Source: Pseudodesulfovibrio sp. S3
GTDB taxonomy: Bacteria; Desulfobacterota; Desulfovibrionia; Desulfovibrionales; Desulfovibrionaceae
DNA length: 64,000 nucleotides
Assembly (NCBI RefSeq): GCF_004025585.1
Contig: NZ_QTZO01000008.1
Coordinates: forward strand, 62,001-126,000
Direction of reading: 5' to 3'
Shown: positions 31,709 to 40,332 of the stretch, piece after piece
How the letters are laid out: each line of letters starts with the position of its first letter
How positions within the stretch are numbered: position 1 is the first letter of the stretch
Program-made: the position numbers and the translations under genes
Notes under the pieces: model-generated
The model's input: only the letters and a program-made list of their open reading frames with translations
Database searches by the model: none
Told to the model about the DNA's origin: nothing

Positions 31709-32825
31709 GAACTGCTGTTTCGTAGATTTTGCTGACGGTTTGAGCTGTTCGGTCGATGGTGAACTCCGCTTCCAATCGGGTGCGGGCCGCCTGTCCGAAT
31801 CGGGCCCCCATGCCCGGGCTGCAGGTGATTTCCTGGATGGCTCGGGCCAGTGATTCCGGGTCTGTCGGGGGCACGACCCTGCCTGTCACGCCGTCTTCAT
31901 TGACCCAGCCGGTCCCGGAACCGGGAATGGCGGTGGAGATCAGGGGTAGGCCGTAGCGCATGGCTTCCAGCAGGCTCACGCCAAAGGCCTCGCCCCGGTC
32001 CACGGACGGCAGGCAGAACAGGGTCGCCTGTTGCAGGAGGCGGTGCAGGGTTTCATCCGGGACTGCGCCGGGCAGGCGTACACGGTCGGTCAGGCCGAGT
32101 CGGTCGACTTCGCGCTGAATGCCCGAACGTTCGGGGCCTTCGCCGACAATGACAAAATCAGCCGCCGAAACCCGGGATGCTGCACGGACAAGATGCTGGA
32201 ACCCTTTGTAAAAGGTGAATCTTCCTACGCCGAGGACTAACGGTCGCTCCGGTTTAGGGCAGTCCGGGACCAGGGTGTACCGGCTCAGATCGAGGCCTAG
32301 CGGGACAACAGTGCATTTGCGTTGCCAGCGGGCCAGGGAAAGACTCGATTCCAGGTAGGGAGGAGACGTGGCCATCACCCGGCAGGCCTTGGCCAGACAG
32401 CGTTGCTCAAAATAACGGTAGAGTGGATAGAGGGCGCGAAGGCTCCGGTTGGTGCTGTCCTGGACATCGGCATGCCAGTGGATGACCAGCGGGATGTCCG
32501 CGGGGAGCAGCGCGCCGAACAGGACCATCGGATTGGGCAGGTGGAGGTGGATGATCTCGGGGCGTGTGCGCCTGATGATTTTTTGCAGGTGCAGGGGAAG
32601 GACAGGTGAAAAGGGAGCAAAGGCCGCAGTGAACAGGATCGGGAGCCGGGTGGTGGTGACGCCTTGATCCAGATCGGTTTGCATGGGGGCGTCTGATTCG
32701 GCCTGATGACAGAGGATGCTGACGTCATGGCCCTGCCGGACCTGTTCCGCAGCCAGGTCCCTGACAAAGGTTTCGACCCCGCCCCTGACCGGGGGGGCGT
32801 ATTTGCTGATGTGCAGGATGCGCAT
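31692..32825 (-). CDS. GT4 family glycosyltransferase on the opposite strand
   Basis: Retaining glycosyltransferase of 377 residues with a GT4 pattern: MRILHISKYAPPVRGGVETFV (glycine-rich acceptor loop), IIHLHLPN, TVVPLGLDLSRY, LVLGVGRFTFYKGFQHLVRAA, RLPGAVPDETLHRLLQQATLFCLPS, and the EAFGVSLLEAMRYGLP motif (E-x7-E nucleotide-sugar site). The start at 32825 is set by MRILHISKY; the frame is open far upstream but without family character. It is the only minus-strand gene in the 25-39 kb island and lies between two plus-strand glycosyltransferases. Confidence 0.88.
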   Translation of the reverse strand: MRILHISKYAPPVRGGVETFVRDLAAEQVRQGHDVSILCHQAESDAPMQTDLDQGVTTTRLPILFTAAFAPFSPVLPLHLQKIIRRTRPEIIHLHLPNPMVLFGALLPADIPLVIHWHADVQDSTNRSLRALYPLYRYFEQRCLAKACRVMATSPPYLESSLSLARWQRKCTVVPLGLDLSRYTLVPDCPKPERPLVLGVGRFTFYKGFQHLVRAASRVSAADFVIVGEGPERSGIQREVDRLGLTDRVRLPGAVPDETLHRLLQQATLFCLPSVDRGEAFGVSLLEAMRYGLPLISTAIPGSGTGWVNEDGVTGRVVPPTDPESLARAIQEITCSPGMGARFGQAARTRLEAEFTIDRTAQTVSKIYETAVLNLRP

Positions 32826-32916
32826 TTCAATTCTGCTGGTTACGCGAGTCAGTGAGGGCAGGCAAGCCCGGACCGGGATTGCGCTCTGTGCACGGATGGT
32901 GGATGATGGGCGACAA

Positions 32917-34020
32917 ATGAAGAATATTCTGATCAATGCATTGCCGATGACGGTCGTGGGCACCGGCATAGGCCGCTATCTGCGGGGGCTGGCCGGTGCT
33001 GTCGAGGCCGGATACGGCGGAGCCGTAAGGCTTTCCTATTTTGTCGGGGACCGTGTCGTGGATGAGCCTCCTGCCGTGCGGGGCGCGGGATGGCGGGAGC
33101 GTCTCGGGCAATTGTTGTGGCGGATGCCCCATCCGGTGGGGTACGGGGCCAGGCTGGTTCGTCACGCCTGGACAGAAAAATGTTTCAGGCACATTTGTTC
33201 CGGGTATGACGTGTATCATGAGGCCGGGTATTTTCCGTTCAAACCGAGCGAAAAAGTTCGGACCGTGCTGACCGTGCACGATCTTTCGCTACTGCGTTTT
33301 CCCGAATGGCACCCCAGGGAACGGGTCTGTTATGCTCAACGGTTCTTTCTGGAGCGTCTGGACTTGGTCGACGGGTTCTGCGCCGTGTCCGAATTCACCA
33401 AACGGGAGATGGTCGAGCATTTGTCCATTGATCCTGCTCGCATCATTGTCACCCCGCTCGGGTTTGACAATACCTTGTTCAACGAGGCGGACGACCCCGA
33501 GGCGCAAAAGGTCCTTGTCGGTGCCGGTATGCCGGAAAAATTCATTTTGTTCGTCGGTAGCGGTGATCCGAGAAAAAAACTTGATCTGGCTTTGGCTGCG
33601 CTGGAAAAGTCTCGGAATCCATTGCCGCTGGTGACGGTCGGTTGGAGCGGCTGGAGCAGGATGGATGCGCCAGGGGTTTTCAATATGGGGTACGTCACTG
33701 ACCGGGTGCTCGCCCAGTTGTATCGAAAGGCAGAATTGCTGGTTATGCCCAGTCAATACGAGGGGTTCGGGCTTCCCGTTCTGGAGGCCATGGCCTGCGG
33801 ATGCCCGGTGTTGACCTCTGATGCCGAAGCTTTGCTGGAAATCGGCGGGGATGCGGTCGAATCCGTGAGGGATGTGCGGGATGCGGACCTTTTCGCCCGC
33901 AGGCTTGACGCTCTCTGCGATTCGATTGCTCAACGGACACTCATGCGTGAGCGGGGCAGAAATCGGGCCCGTGAGTTCTCATGGGAAAGGACAGCCCGCA
34001 CCACTGTCGGGGCGTGGTGA
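32917..34020 (+). CDS. GT4 family glycosyltransferase
   Basis: Retaining glycosyltransferase of about 367 residues: N-terminal NALPMTVVGTGIGRYLRGLAG, TVLTVHDLSLLRFPEWH, AVSEFTKREMVEHL, IIVTPLGFDNTLF, FILFVGSGDPRKKLDLAL, NMGYVTDRVLAQLYRKAELLVMPS and YEGFGLPVLEAMACGCPVL (E-x7-E site). This matches mannosyltransferase-like GT4 enzymes. The start at 32917 has a poor ribosome binding site; 32896 is an alternative. It runs divergently from the minus-strand glycosyltransferase, with 91 bases between the two starts. Confidence 0.88.
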   Translation: MKNILINALPMTVVGTGIGRYLRGLAGAVEAGYGGAVRLSYFVGDRVVDEPPAVRGAGWRERLGQLLWRMPHPVGYGARLVRHAWTEKCFRHICSGYDVYHEAGYFPFKPSEKVRTVLTVHDLSLLRFPEWHPRERVCYAQRFFLERLDLVDGFCAVSEFTKREMVEHLSIDPARIIVTPLGFDNTLFNEADDPEAQKVLVGAGMPEKFILFVGSGDPRKKLDLALAALEKSRNPLPLVTVGWSGWSRMDAPGVFNMGYVTDRVLAQLYRKAELLVMPSQYEGFGLPVLEAMACGCPVLTSDAEALLEIGGDAVESVRDVRDADLFARRLDALCDSIAQRTLMRERGRNRAREFSWERTARTTVGAW

Positions 34021-34066
34021 GCGTCAAAGGTCTTGTTGAGAGAAAGTCTATAAAAAATGATAAAGT

Positions 34067-34096
34067 TTGACATTGTGTGTGGTTATGGATTATTAA
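34067..34096 (+). promoter_or_regulatory. Probable sigma-70 promoter of the outer-membrane barrel gene
   Basis: TTGACA at 34067-34072, then an 18-base spacer and TATTAA at 34091-34096, in a markedly AT-rich stretch. It predicts a leader of about 60 bases before the GTG start at 34164. Confidence 0.6.
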
Positions 34097-34163
34097 CACT
34101 ATATATAGAGATTCTATTGTTTATGTAGTTGATTCTATTAATGTTTTTTGGAAGAGGTGCGTC

Positions 34164-35192
34164 GTGAAACGGATGGCCGTATTGTCTTTTGTTTTGTTGG
34201 GACTGTTTTTTGCCTCTGCGGCCTTTGCCGAAACGAACGGGCAGGAACAGGCGACCAGCGATATCGTACGGACGAGCAGTCAGGCCTTGACCACCATGAT
34301 TCAGGGGCGCGTGGCTACCATTGCAGCTCCCAGACCCGGCGGCCTGCAACAGACAGCCAATAAGAAGATCGATAAAAACGGTAATTTCGCTTTTTCCATG
34401 AATGCCGATGAACTGGGTCTCTCCTCTGGAGAAGACGGCAATTCCATTGGCATATGGGGCATGGGGTCGCTCATGCATTTCGAAGGTTCCTCCACCGGAG
34501 CCAAGTACGATGCCGAAGCCTACAACCTCATGGTCGGATTGGACTACAGGGCCACGCCGGATCTCCTGGTTGGTCTTGCCGCCGGATACGGCATCCTTGA
34601 TCTGGACAAGAAGGATTGGAATGGAGGTGCGGACACCGGGACGCTCAAGACCGACCACGAATGGACCGTCATGCCCTATCTTGCCTACAACTTCACTGAT
34701 TACACCATCCTCGATGCGGCCTTTGCCTATACCGACAGCCGGTACAAGGACGACGACGGGACCAACGTCGGCAGATATGATTCCAGCCGGTATCTGACCA
34801 ACCTGGGCATTTCACAATACTATGCAATCGACAATTGGATGCTGAGCGGTCGTCTCGGATACATGTACGTGCACGGCGACCTGTCCTCCTATTCCCGCGG
34901 CGGCACCAACATCGCCAACCCGGACAGCTATCTGGGCCAGCTCAATGCCGAAGCCAAGGCATCCTACTTCTTTGAGAGTGGAATCGAGCCCTACGCTGCC
35001 CTGAGGTATTTCTACGACACCAGCACTTCGGCCACGCCGGTCGACTCCGATTACGACGAATTCGAGGGATTGATGGGCCTGAACTGGTATGCCACCGACC
35101 AATGGATCGTCAATTTCGAGACCGGCGCCAGCCTCGGCAGGCAGAAGTTTGAAGCCTACCGCGGTCAGGTGAACATCCGCTACGAATACTAA
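34164..35192 (+). CDS. Outer-membrane beta-barrel protein, autotransporter-domain type without passenger
   Basis: Exported protein of 342 residues. The signal peptide is clear (KRMAVLSFVLLGLFFASAAFA, cut before ET). After a linker, residues from about 90 onward alternate hydrophobic and polar residues in many amphipathic strands (YNLMVGLDYRATPDLLVGLAAGYG, WTVMPYLAYNFTDYTILDAAFAY, YLTNLGISQYYAIDNWMLSGRLGYMYV), ending in the aromatic FEAYRGQVNIRYEY expected of a barrel C-terminus. No large passenger domain is present. The start is a GTG with GAGG upstream. It has its own promoter and terminator inside the glycan island. Confidence 0.82.
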   Translation: MKRMAVLSFVLLGLFFASAAFAETNGQEQATSDIVRTSSQALTTMIQGRVATIAAPRPGGLQQTANKKIDKNGNFAFSMNADELGLSSGEDGNSIGIWGMGSLMHFEGSSTGAKYDAEAYNLMVGLDYRATPDLLVGLAAGYGILDLDKKDWNGGADTGTLKTDHEWTVMPYLAYNFTDYTILDAAFAYTDSRYKDDDGTNVGRYDSSRYLTNLGISQYYAIDNWMLSGRLGYMYVHGDLSSYSRGGTNIANPDSYLGQLNAEAKASYFFESGIEPYAALRYFYDTSTSATPVDSDYDEFEGLMGLNWYATDQWIVNFETGASLGRQKFEAYRGQVNIRYEY

Positions 35193-35214
35193 TCGACAGC
35201 GATTGAGACGGAAT

Positions 35215-35247
35215 AGGGGGGTGGCTTGCGGCCACCCCCTTTTTTTT
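35215..35247 (+). terminator. Terminator after the outer-membrane barrel gene
   Basis: Stem AGGGGGGTGGC/GCCACCCCCT with a loop of about 5 bases, followed by eight T residues. Confidence 0.9.
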
Positions 35248-35301
35248 ACCGGGTGTTCGAATAGGTTGTCAGTCAAATGTTTTTCGGGGTAGTGGCATAG
35301 C

Positions 35302-36027
35302 ATGTACGACTATGGAAAAGTGGCAGTGATACTGCCTGCGCTCAATGAGTCCGTGACCGTTGGTTCGGTGGTTGACGGTGCCTTGCGTCACGGATGTGAC
35401 GTCTATGTCGTTAACGACAACAGTGCTGACAATACATCGGAGAAAGCCTTGGAAGCCGGGGCGCAGGTCTTGACCCTGCCATTCACTTCCGGTGCCTGGA
35501 ATGCCATACAAACCGGTATCCTCTATGCCGTGAAGCTGGGCAAGTACGAGTATTTCCTGACAATGGACGCTGACGGACAACACGATCCGGAAAGTATTCC
35601 TGCATTGGTGGCCTGTATTGAATCCTCCCATGCGAATGTCGTTGTCGGCAGTTGTCCCCTGCGCGGGAGCAGGGCCAGGCGGTGCGTCTGGAGCCTGTTT
35701 ACGCTCCTGACCCGGTTGAAAATCCGGGATATGACATCCGGGTTGCGGCTGTATGACAAATCCGCCGTAACGGCTGTTTTGACCAGGGAGGCGGCCATGT
35801 ATGATTATCAGGATTTGGAAGTGTTGCTTTTGCTGCGTCGCCGGAAGATGAAAATCGCTGAATTGCCCGTGGTCATGCATCCCAGAAGGGACGGGTCTTC
35901 CAGGGTGTACCGATCCTGGTGGGCGGTGGCGGATTATATGGTCAGGACCTGCATGGGAATAGTGGCGGATTGGGTCTCGGCTTCGGGCAGACGGGCTGGG
36001 GATTGGAGGGAATATGACTCCATATAA
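35302..36027 (+). CDS. GT2 polyprenyl-phosphate glycosyltransferase (DPM1-like)
   Basis: Probably moves a sugar from a nucleotide donor to polyprenyl phosphate at the cytoplasmic face of the membrane. The 241-residue protein has a GT-A fold with VILPALNESVTVGSVV, VVNDNSADNT, FTSGAWNAIQTGI and the DxD motif in TMDADGQHDPESIP, then DMTSGLRLYDKSAV. It lacks the two membrane helices found at the C-terminus of GtrB-type enzymes. The neighbouring DUF2304 protein may supply them. It is the first gene of an overlapping four-gene set ending in an oligosaccharyltransferase. Confidence 0.88.
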   Translation: MYDYGKVAVILPALNESVTVGSVVDGALRHGCDVYVVNDNSADNTSEKALEAGAQVLTLPFTSGAWNAIQTGILYAVKLGKYEYFLTMDADGQHDPESIPALVACIESSHANVVVGSCPLRGSRARRCVWSLFTLLTRLKIRDMTSGLRLYDKSAVTAVLTREAAMYDYQDLEVLLLLRRRKMKIAELPVVMHPRRDGSSRVYRSWWAVADYMVRTCMGIVADWVSASGRRAGDWREYDSI

Positions 36028-36400
36028 TGTGACCGCTGCGGTGATTTCACTTTTTTTCGTGGCTGTCATCCTGTTGCTTGTTCGGCGTCAGCGGCTGGGC
36101 AATCGCCACACCCTCTGGTGGTTGTGTACGGTTGCCGGTATGCTGGCCATCGGCCTTTTCCCGTCCATGGCCGACTGGGTCGGCACGAAGCTGGGCGTAC
36201 ACTATCCGCCTGTCCTGCCTATCGTCCTGGCCCTGTGTCTCATCTTCGTGAAGATTTTGACCATGGATATCGAATGGACCCGCCAGGAGTCCCGGATTCG
36301 GATACTGGCGCAGAAGATGGCGGCCTATGAGGCGGATATTCGTGAAATCAAGGCGATCCGTACCGGGGAATCCTCCACTGAAGACGAAGCTTCCCTGTGA
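36014..36400 (+). CDS. DUF2304 small membrane protein
   Basis: Inner-membrane protein of 128 residues with three hydrophobic helices (about 7-24, 35-52, 64-85) and a charged coiled-coil-like tail (RQESRIRILAQKMAAYEADIREIKAI). This is the pattern of DUF2304, commonly encoded next to polyprenyl-phosphate glycosyltransferases. It overlaps the upstream GT2 gene by 14 bases and the downstream hydrolase gene by 4. I infer that it anchors or partners the soluble GT2. Confidence 0.82.
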   Translation: MTPYNVTAAVISLFFVAVILLLVRRQRLGNRHTLWWLCTVAGMLAIGLFPSMADWVGTKLGVHYPPVLPIVLALCLIFVKILTMDIEWTRQESRIRILAQKMAAYEADIREIKAIRTGESSTEDEASL

Positions 36401-37293
36401 ACGGCGTGGGGCAGATCATGATCAATGGCAATGCTATCTCCTGGAATCGGACAGTCCCTTATCGGTTTGACGTGTCCGTGTTCGCGGTCGGGGTGCTTTT
36501 CCTGCTCTCGGCTGGAATCATTGTGTCCGGATGCGCCCGCAAGTTTCCGGTCCAATCTTTTTCCGGGGAGCACGGATTCACACAAGAGACGTTTTTGGGC
36601 GAAAACTTTGACCTGAAATGGTTTTGGCGAGGGCAGGGCGATGTCCTGCGCGTCTATATTGAAGGCGACGGCAAGGCCTGGCTTTCGCGTTCCCGTCCTT
36701 CCTCTGATCCAACCCCCGACGATGGTGCGGCTTTTCGGCTGGCCGCGGCGGATACCGGCACTGCGGTCATGTATCTTGCCCGCCCCTGCCAGTTCGTCGA
36801 GGGGGAGCAGGCAAGGAACTGCATCACGCCGTTCTGGACTTCCGCCCGCTTTTCCGAACCGGTCATACAGGATCTTTCCCTGGCCCTTGATGCCGCGAAA
36901 AGTCGGATCGGCGCCCGGCGTTTGGAGCTGGTGGGCTATTCCGGCGGCGGGGCCGTGGCCGTGCTGCTGGCTGCCAGGCGGGACGACGTGGACTTGATCG
37001 TGACCGTGGCCGGGAACCTGGACCACACCTTGTGGACGGAGATGCATGGCGTCTCGCCCTTGCGCGATTCGCTGAATCCGGTGAATGTTGCACGTGGCGT
37101 GCAGGGTATCAGACAGGTCCATATTGTCAGTGTTGACGACGAGGTCGTTCCGCCTGCGGTGGTTGAAAGCTATGTGCGGGCCATGACCGATACCAATACG
37201 GTGCGCATCGTCACGGTGAAAGGCGTGGAACATGACGGTGATTGGCGGGAGGCCGTTGCCGCTGTCTTTGCTGACCAGGAGCCGGACAAGTGA
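36397..37293 (+). CDS. Membrane-anchored alpha/beta-hydrolase-like protein
   Basis: Protein of 298 residues. It has an N-terminal membrane helix ending in ILSAGIIVSGCARK-like sequence (actual LLSAGIIVSGCARK), which could be a lipobox with Cys at about residue 48 preceded by an unusually long charged region. The remainder looks like a periplasmic alpha/beta hydrolase with nucleophile motif GYSGGGA, a late Asp (SVDDEVVPP) and a His (GVEHDGDW). The substrate is unknown; deacetylation or hydrolysis of a glycan is possible. The GTG start overlaps the DUF2304 stop; ATG at 36418 is an alternative. It is coupled to the oligosaccharyltransferase gene. Confidence 0.65.
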   Translation: MNGVGQIMINGNAISWNRTVPYRFDVSVFAVGVLFLLSAGIIVSGCARKFPVQSFSGEHGFTQETFLGENFDLKWFWRGQGDVLRVYIEGDGKAWLSRSRPSSDPTPDDGAAFRLAAADTGTAVMYLARPCQFVEGEQARNCITPFWTSARFSEPVIQDLSLALDAAKSRIGARRLELVGYSGGGAVAVLLAARRDDVDLIVTVAGNLDHTLWTEMHGVSPLRDSLNPVNVARGVQGIRQVHIVSVDDEVVPPAVVESYVRAMTDTNTVRIVTVKGVEHDGDWREAVAAVFADQEPDK

Positions 37294-39233
37294 TGACTTC
37301 TGGGCATCAACCCTTGCCGAAAACCTGGCTGGCCGGAGTCGTGTTTTGCGCGGTAATGATAACCGTGGTTTTGGCCGTGCACCACGGCAACCTGATGGCC
37401 GGGCAGGGGTTGCTCCGGGACAACGTTCCGATCGTGGGGAACAACGACGGCTATTTCTATCTCGATCGGGCAACTTCAATCGCTGCAGAGGGCCGGGGGG
37501 TTGCCGGAATTTTCACGGACAAACGGCAGTCCATGCTGTTGCCCTACCTGTTGGCGGCTGTAGCCGGAACCGACAGGAGTACACTGCATCTCATGGCAGC
37601 CTACATCGGGCCGGTCCTGAGCTTGTCCATGCTGCTGGCCGTGCTGCCGTGGGCCATGGAGTTCCGTTCCCGGTTCGTGATGGCGGCAGCCCCGATTCTC
37701 GCGCTCCTGGCACCGTACTGGATCGCACGCACGCACGTCGGTTTTCTCGACACGGACAGTCTGGTGCCGGGGCTGTGCTCTCTGTCCATGTATTGCCTGT
37801 TCAGGTTTGCTTCCGGCACGCGCAGACGTACTGTGTGGGCGCTGCTCTATGTCGTGCTTTTGGCCATCTTGTGGTTTTGGTGGCGACCGGGGGCGTTTTT
37901 AGTCGGCGGTTTTTTGTTCTGCTACCTGATCTATCCGTCATGGGCCCGGACCGATGTGCTGCTCAAGGGGGTGCTGGTTGGTGCCTTTGTGTGCGCTGTC
38001 GGATTGGCTGTGGCCGGGATCAGGCCGTTTTCGGAATATGGGGCCTATGTCTCGGCTCATCTGGGACTGGTCTTCGGCGGTACGGAGCAGGACCTGCTCG
38101 GCACCGCCATTCGCGAATTGGGCGGAGTGAGTCCGGGAATTTTGGGCCAAAAGACCCTGGGCAGTCCCTGGCTGTTGCTTCCCGTCGTGTTGGGGGCGGC
38201 GGGGTACTGCTTCCGGTATCGTTGGAAGGCGTTGTTTCTGATGTCCATGGGATGTTTTGGTGCAGCGAGCATGATTTCACAACGGTTCATTCCTTTGTTC
38301 GTGCCGGTTGCCGCCCTTTTGGCTGCCTACGGCGTGGCGCTTTGCGTGACCTGGGTGATCGGATTCTTCGCGCGTTTTCCAGGCGGTGAAAGCATGGCGC
38401 GCCCAGTGATGACCGTCGCCGGAATGGCGTTTCTGCTTACATGCGCCGCAAGGAACGCCGTGCACTATGAACCCGAGTCCTATTTCAGCAAGAGTGATTT
38501 TGTCCTTGCCGACACCGTCAGACGCACCCTGCCGCCTGAAACAGTCCTTTGGTCATGGTGGGATTACGGATATTTTCTGCAATATCTTACCGGGATGAAG
38601 ACGTTTTTCGACGGCGGTTCCCAGACGGAGGCGACCTGCTTCGTGGCGGCATATCCATTGATGCAGGAAGACCTGGCGCGTGCTTCAGCCTGGATCAGGC
38701 ATTACGCCTTTGCCTGGCCGAGACTCGACACGGGCATGCGTGGTGCGGGTTGGGACGAATATGTGACCTCGCTCACCGAAGGCTTGGGAGAAGATGATGG
38801 AGAGGCTTCAGTCGCGTTGGTGCTTCCGGCGCGGGTGAACACCACGGTCGGCTATCTTTATTCCTTTGCACATGTCTTTGATACGACCGTGCCGCCGGTG
38901 GCCAACCACTTGGATATATTCCCCAAGACAGGCTTTGCCTATGATGCCGATGCCCAGACAGTGGTGGTTCCCGAGGCCATGGTGGTCAAGGGCTACGACA
39001 GTGTCGGCAGTGTGCTGGATGCTACCGGAAAGGAACCGGGGCAGCTGGATTTCACGGCGCTCCCGGACCCGTATCTGGTCTTTTCACGCACCACGGACTT
39101 CCTGGCCGTGACGGACAGGGCGGTCATAGGGTCCGTGCTGTTCCGCTTGCTCGGTCTCTTTGAGTATGACCGCCATTCCTTTGAGCCGCTCTATTTCGAT
39201 TCGCGTTCAGGGGGTGTCTGGCTGGTGCGCTAA
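37293..39233 (+). CDS. pglB: PglB/STT3-type oligosaccharyltransferase
   Basis: Transfers a lipid-linked glycan to asparagine of exported proteins. The 647-residue protein has about 13 membrane segments and a periplasmic C-terminal domain. Diagnostic residues are present: NNDGY (Asp53), GFLDTD (Asp154/Asp156 catalytic-metal motif), a loop glutamate in TAIREL (Glu276), SQRFIP (Arg331 position) and the hallmark WWDYG (423-427) in WSWWDYGYFLQYL followed by FFDGGS. These match the C. jejuni/C. lari PglB pattern. PglB from D. desulfuricans has been shown to have oligosaccharyltransferase activity. It overlaps the hydrolase stop (TGATG). Acceptor proteins and glycan are unknown. Confidence 0.92.
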   Translation: MTSGHQPLPKTWLAGVVFCAVMITVVLAVHHGNLMAGQGLLRDNVPIVGNNDGYFYLDRATSIAAEGRGVAGIFTDKRQSMLLPYLLAAVAGTDRSTLHLMAAYIGPVLSLSMLLAVLPWAMEFRSRFVMAAAPILALLAPYWIARTHVGFLDTDSLVPGLCSLSMYCLFRFASGTRRRTVWALLYVVLLAILWFWWRPGAFLVGGFLFCYLIYPSWARTDVLLKGVLVGAFVCAVGLAVAGIRPFSEYGAYVSAHLGLVFGGTEQDLLGTAIRELGGVSPGILGQKTLGSPWLLLPVVLGAAGYCFRYRWKALFLMSMGCFGAASMISQRFIPLFVPVAALLAAYGVALCVTWVIGFFARFPGGESMARPVMTVAGMAFLLTCAARNAVHYEPESYFSKSDFVLADTVRRTLPPETVLWSWWDYGYFLQYLTGMKTFFDGGSQTEATCFVAAYPLMQEDLARASAWIRHYAFAWPRLDTGMRGAGWDEYVTSLTEGLGEDDGEASVALVLPARVNTTVGYLYSFAHVFDTTVPPVANHLDIFPKTGFAYDADAQTVVVPEAMVVKGYDSVGSVLDATGKEPGQLDFTALPDPYLVFSRTTDFLAVTDRAVIGSVLFRLLGLFEYDRHSFEPLYFDSRSGGVWLVR

Positions 39234-39253
39234 TTCTGGATACTTGGTGTTGA

Positions 39254-40246
39254 TTACTGGCGAATCCGTGGTCTGATAACGGGCTTGGGCTCGACAACGG
39301 GTGTCGGCGTGATGATGACCGGCTTGACCGTTGGCTGGGGGGCAACCACGGGGGCGGTGGGAGTGGTCATGGGCGCCGTCTTGACTGTTGGTGTTGCCGT
39401 GGGTGCTGTTTTAACCGTTGGCGTGGTCGTAGGGGCAGTCTTTAATGCCGGTGTTGTGGTGGTTTTTGTGTTTTTGAGCGTCGGCGTTGTGGTGGTCGTG
39501 GTTTGTTTCAATTCCTTTGTCGGCGTTTTCATCAGGGTCTTGGTGGGCGTTTCCTTGGCGGATTTGCCCGTCACGGCGGGGGCGGCCGATTCGGTCTTGG
39601 GTGCGGCCTTGGGAGCGGAGCCCAATCTCAGGATGCTGTTGAACATGGTCGGTGGAATGGCCGTGGGCTTGAAGATGATCCCGGTCACGGAGATTCTCGA
39701 CCTCAGCCCGCTTTGGGTGATGCGCAGGACCTGTTTGGCTGTCTTGATTTCCAGGGCATGGCTCGGCCCGAGATGCAGGGCGCCCGCTTCTTCGCCGTCA
39801 GGCTGGACTATGGAATAGACGTCGGACCCCCGTATGCCGATGGTGGCCAGGGGAGTCTGCATGTTGAAACCTTCTGGATTCGCCTTGACGATTTCGCCAG
39901 TGATCGCCCTGAATGTGCCTTGAGTAAACTTGAAGAGCAGTTCTGCGTTGGAGTCGTCGAAGACGTAAGTATCAATGGAAGCATGGCTGGATTCGTCGAG
40001 GGTGAGAGTCGTTTCATCCTTGAAGAGAACGCTCAGCTGCGCACCGGCACCGGTTTTCAGATCATCCTTGAGCATGATGGGCTGGTCCTGTTCGGCGTTC
40101 AGGGTTTTGTTTTCCCGGATGATCAGGCATTCACCGGTGGCTACTCGCACGGAGCCGACCTGATCGGTCGCCCATGCGGGCAGGGCCGACAGCATGATGA
40201 TCGCCAGCAGGGCCAATGACGGTATGAGCTTGTTTGTGTATCGCAT
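39254..40246 (-). CDS. FecR-domain exported protein with Thr/Pro/Lys repeat tail
   Basis: Protein of 330 residues with signal peptide (ending ALPAWA), a FecR domain (GAGAQLSVLFKDETTLTLDESS; GTFRAITGEIVKANPEGFNMQTP; TIGIRGSDVYSIV) and, after about residue 195, a low-complexity tail rich in Thr, Pro, Ala and Lys with ten-residue repeats. Such FecR proteins are stand-alone periplasmic or surface proteins, not necessarily linked to iron. The start at 40246 is chosen for the signal peptide; a GTG at 40291 is in frame but adds a polar extension. A paralogue lies at 59416-60327. Confidence 0.8.
   Translation of the reverse strand: MRYTNKLIPSLALLAIIMLSALPAWATDQVGSVRVATGECLIIRENKTLNAEQDQPIMLKDDLKTGAGAQLSVLFKDETTLTLDESSHASIDTYVFDDSNAELLFKFTQGTFRAITGEIVKANPEGFNMQTPLATIGIRGSDVYSIVQPDGEEAGALHLGPSHALEIKTAKQVLRITQSGLRSRISVTGIIFKPTAIPPTMFNSILRLGSAPKAAPKTESAAPAVTGKSAKETPTKTLMKTPTKELKQTTTTTTPTLKNTKTTTTPALKTAPTTTPTVKTAPTATPTVKTAPMTTPTAPVVAPQPTVKPVIITPTPVVEPKPVIRPRIRQ
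39353..39484 (-). repeat. Ten-codon tandem repeat in the FecR protein tail
   Basis: About four degenerate 30-base units encoding PALKTAPTTT / PTVKTAPTAT / PTVKTAPMTT and a diverged first unit PTLKNTKTTT. Copy number could vary by slippage. Confidence 0.75.
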
Positions 40247-40332
40247 GTCGTGTTTTGGTTGTTGGTATCCTGATGCATCCTTTTGAGACACTGTTTTGTT
40301 CAGATTTCTTTATATAACTATTTTTCCGTTTT

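Noticed and set aside
39353-39484. Repeat region as CRISPR or noncoding tandem array
   Set aside because: The units are degenerate ten-codon repeats in the FecR frame, without spacers.
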